NCBI GenBank assembly: GCA_963807225.1 | Contig: CAWEAD010000006.1 | Span: 62,001-126,000 of the forward strand | Reading direction: 5' to 3' | DNA from: JAGVGT01 sp963807225 | GTDB lineage: Bacteria > Desulfobacterota > Desulfobulbia > Desulfobulbales > JAGXFP01 | DNA length: 64,000 nucleotides | In this document: positions 62,824 through 64,000 of the stretch, piece by piece | How positions within the stretch are numbered: the stretch's first letter is position 1 | Layout of the letters: the number at the start of each line of letters is the position of its first letter | The notes under the pieces: generated by a model | Seen by the model: only the letters and a program-made list of their open reading frames with translations | Databases searched by the model: none | Told to the model about the DNA's origin: nothing | Program-made: the position numbers and the translations under genes

Positions 62824-63857
62824 TTATCTGGAATTGAGTTGGCCACAGGCCGCCAAGACATCGTCGCCTTTAGCGCTTCTGATTAAAGTTGGAATTTTAA
62901 AGGTATCCAAAACTTCTTTAAACCTGTCAACTTTGGCCGAATCAGGCCGTTTGTAAGGTGATCCCGGGAATGAGTTAAAGGGAATCAGGTTGATATAAGC
63001 ACTTTTGCCAGCCAGGATCGTGCCCAATTTTTCCGCATCAGCGGCAGAATCATTAAAATCTTCGATCAGGATATATTCATAGGTAATGAATTGTTTTTTA
63101 CTTAAAGGGATCCGGTCGATATAGGCCAACACTTCATCCAGTGGATATTTTCTGTTGAGGGGAATAAGTTCATTTCTTTTTTCGGCAAAGGGTGAATGCA
63201 GAGATAAGGCCAGGTTGACGCCGGGAATTTCCTCCCGCCATCTCTTCAGGCCAGGAAGATAACCGGAAGTTGAAATGGTAATCTTCTGCCCCCCGATTGA
63301 AGTTCCGTGTTTTGCTAAAAATATTTCGCAGGCTTTTTTCACCGCCTCAAAATTATGTAAAGGTTCGCCCTGCCCCATAAAAACAATATTTAAAATCCGC
63401 TCCTCGCCAGGCCGGTTTTTCGCGAGCCAACGCCAAGCCTCGAGAAACTGGCCGACAATTTCAGTTGGTCGTCAAATTTCTGGTCAGCCCCTGTTTGCCG
63501 GTAGAACAAAAAGAGCAATTCATCGCACAGCCGACCTGCGATGAAAGGCAGATGGAATATTTGTTATGAAACGGGATCAGGACGGTTTCAATCTGTATGC
63601 TGGTCGCGAAGCTTGAACAGAAATTTTACGGTTCGATCTTTTGCTTCATGAACCGTATCTATTTCGGGCAGGGAAAAGTCGAAATTATCCTGAAAAAAGG
63701 CCAATGAACCTTTGGCAATTTTCTCCCGGCATGGCGCCTTTTCTTTTTTCTTATAATGCCAATTAAAAAGAATCGCCGCGGCTGAGCGGTTTAAATCGTT
63801 CTGCTTCAGGATCATTTCTAAATCAGAATGATTCAGATCATAAAAAGATGTTTTCAA
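62824..63857 (-). pseudogene. Second RlmN-like radical SAM methyltransferase gene, two frameshifts
   Basis: Reading on the minus strand: an N-terminal helical part from 63857 (MKTSFYDLNHSDLEMILKQN) to LRDQHT, a frame break near 63593, then IETVLIPFHNKYSICLSSQV, GCAMNCSFCSTGKQGLTRNL, a break near 63471, then EIVGQFLEAWRWLAKNRPGE, VFMGQGEPLHNFEAVKKACE, ISTSGYLPGLKRWREEI and the C-terminal DDVLAACGQLNSR. Removing one base at each break gives a 343-residue RlmN/Cfr-family protein with all Cys present. The family is certain; whether the gene is dead or the frameshifts are errors is not. It is distinct from the intact rlmN at 28679. Confidence 0.8.
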
Positions 63858-64000
63858 AAAATGTCTCTGGTTAATATCAATATTTTACCAATACCCAATA
63901 TCTTTAAATATTGGCTTTGCCAGCGCAATTATATGAATATGGGGTCAGGCCCCTACCCGGACTTAAACTAGAAATTGAGAGCACTGGTCAAGCAAAGACC

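Noticed and set aside
1..64000. CRISPR arrays, tRNA or rRNA genes, complete insertion sequences
   Set aside because: No regular spaced repeats, cloverleaf-like sequence, rRNA signature or transposase was seen by eye.

Overview
The window is GC-rich DNA from a strictly anaerobic, probably chemolithoautotrophic bacterium. It most likely belongs to the Desulfobacterota (former deltaproteobacteria): the Wood-Ljungdahl genes, the very long HdrA, the selenoproteins and small families such as DUF6178, DUF4911 and TIGR04211 all point that way. The taxonomic placement is inference. No rRNA, tRNA, CRISPR array or complete insertion sequence was recognised.

Region 1 (1-21.7 kb) is a Wood-Ljungdahl locus. 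After the tail of a cysteine desulfurase and thyX come fhs, a decayed cyclic-nucleotide-binding gene, folD, cooS/acsA, metF, acsD, acsB and acsC. Next is an electron-transfer module of three consecutive genes: a formate dehydrogenase fused to a GltD/NfnB-like flavoprotein, a double-length HdrA, and MvhD. Each of the three has one in-frame TGA exactly where its family has Cys/Sec, and each TGA is followed by a short hairpin with a GU-containing loop, so the locus encodes three selenoproteins in a row. Together these genes could reduce CO2 to formate and methyl-THF on one branch and to CO on the other, join them at acetyl-CoA synthase, and exchange electrons by flavin-based bifurcation. metF (3) and acsB (4) carry seven single-base insertions, while the other genes of the locus are intact. 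Once its frame is corrected, metF runs into acsD without a stop codon.

Region 2 (21.7-27.1 kb) is a sensory island: a lone receiver protein, then on the minus strand an OmpR/QseC-type two-component system, a four-repeat membrane protein, two paralogous 103-residue PepSY proteins and a YkgJ-type Cys-cluster protein. Both PepSY genes have the same 11-bp-phased direct repeat upstream, and a remnant of a second histidine kinase lies between them.

Region 3 (27.2-48.6 kb) is mostly housekeeping: a SpmAB-like membrane protein, rlmN, a radical SAM protein, serC, a receiver protein, miaA, pgsA, recJ, purB, a DUF4911 protein, miaB, a PHP phosphoesterase, a DUF6178 protein, a bifunctional putA, a 747-residue orphan protein, ywbE and a DUF4203-like membrane protein.

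Region 4 (48.6-64 kb) is mixed: a TPR lipoprotein, PBP1b, a CBS protein, a frameshifted zinc-ribbon protein, a YedK/HMCES protein, a zinc alcohol dehydrogenase, a eukaryote-like PFK-2/FBPase-2, a 37-residue Lys-rich protein with a large hairpin terminator, a membrane protein, an SH3/coiled-coil protein, a MORN protein, a hemerythrin, a Fic remnant, a ZraP-like protein with a possible sigma-54 promoter, an MscS channel, a Lys-rich 78-residue protein with tandem terminators, and a frameshifted second RlmN-like gene.
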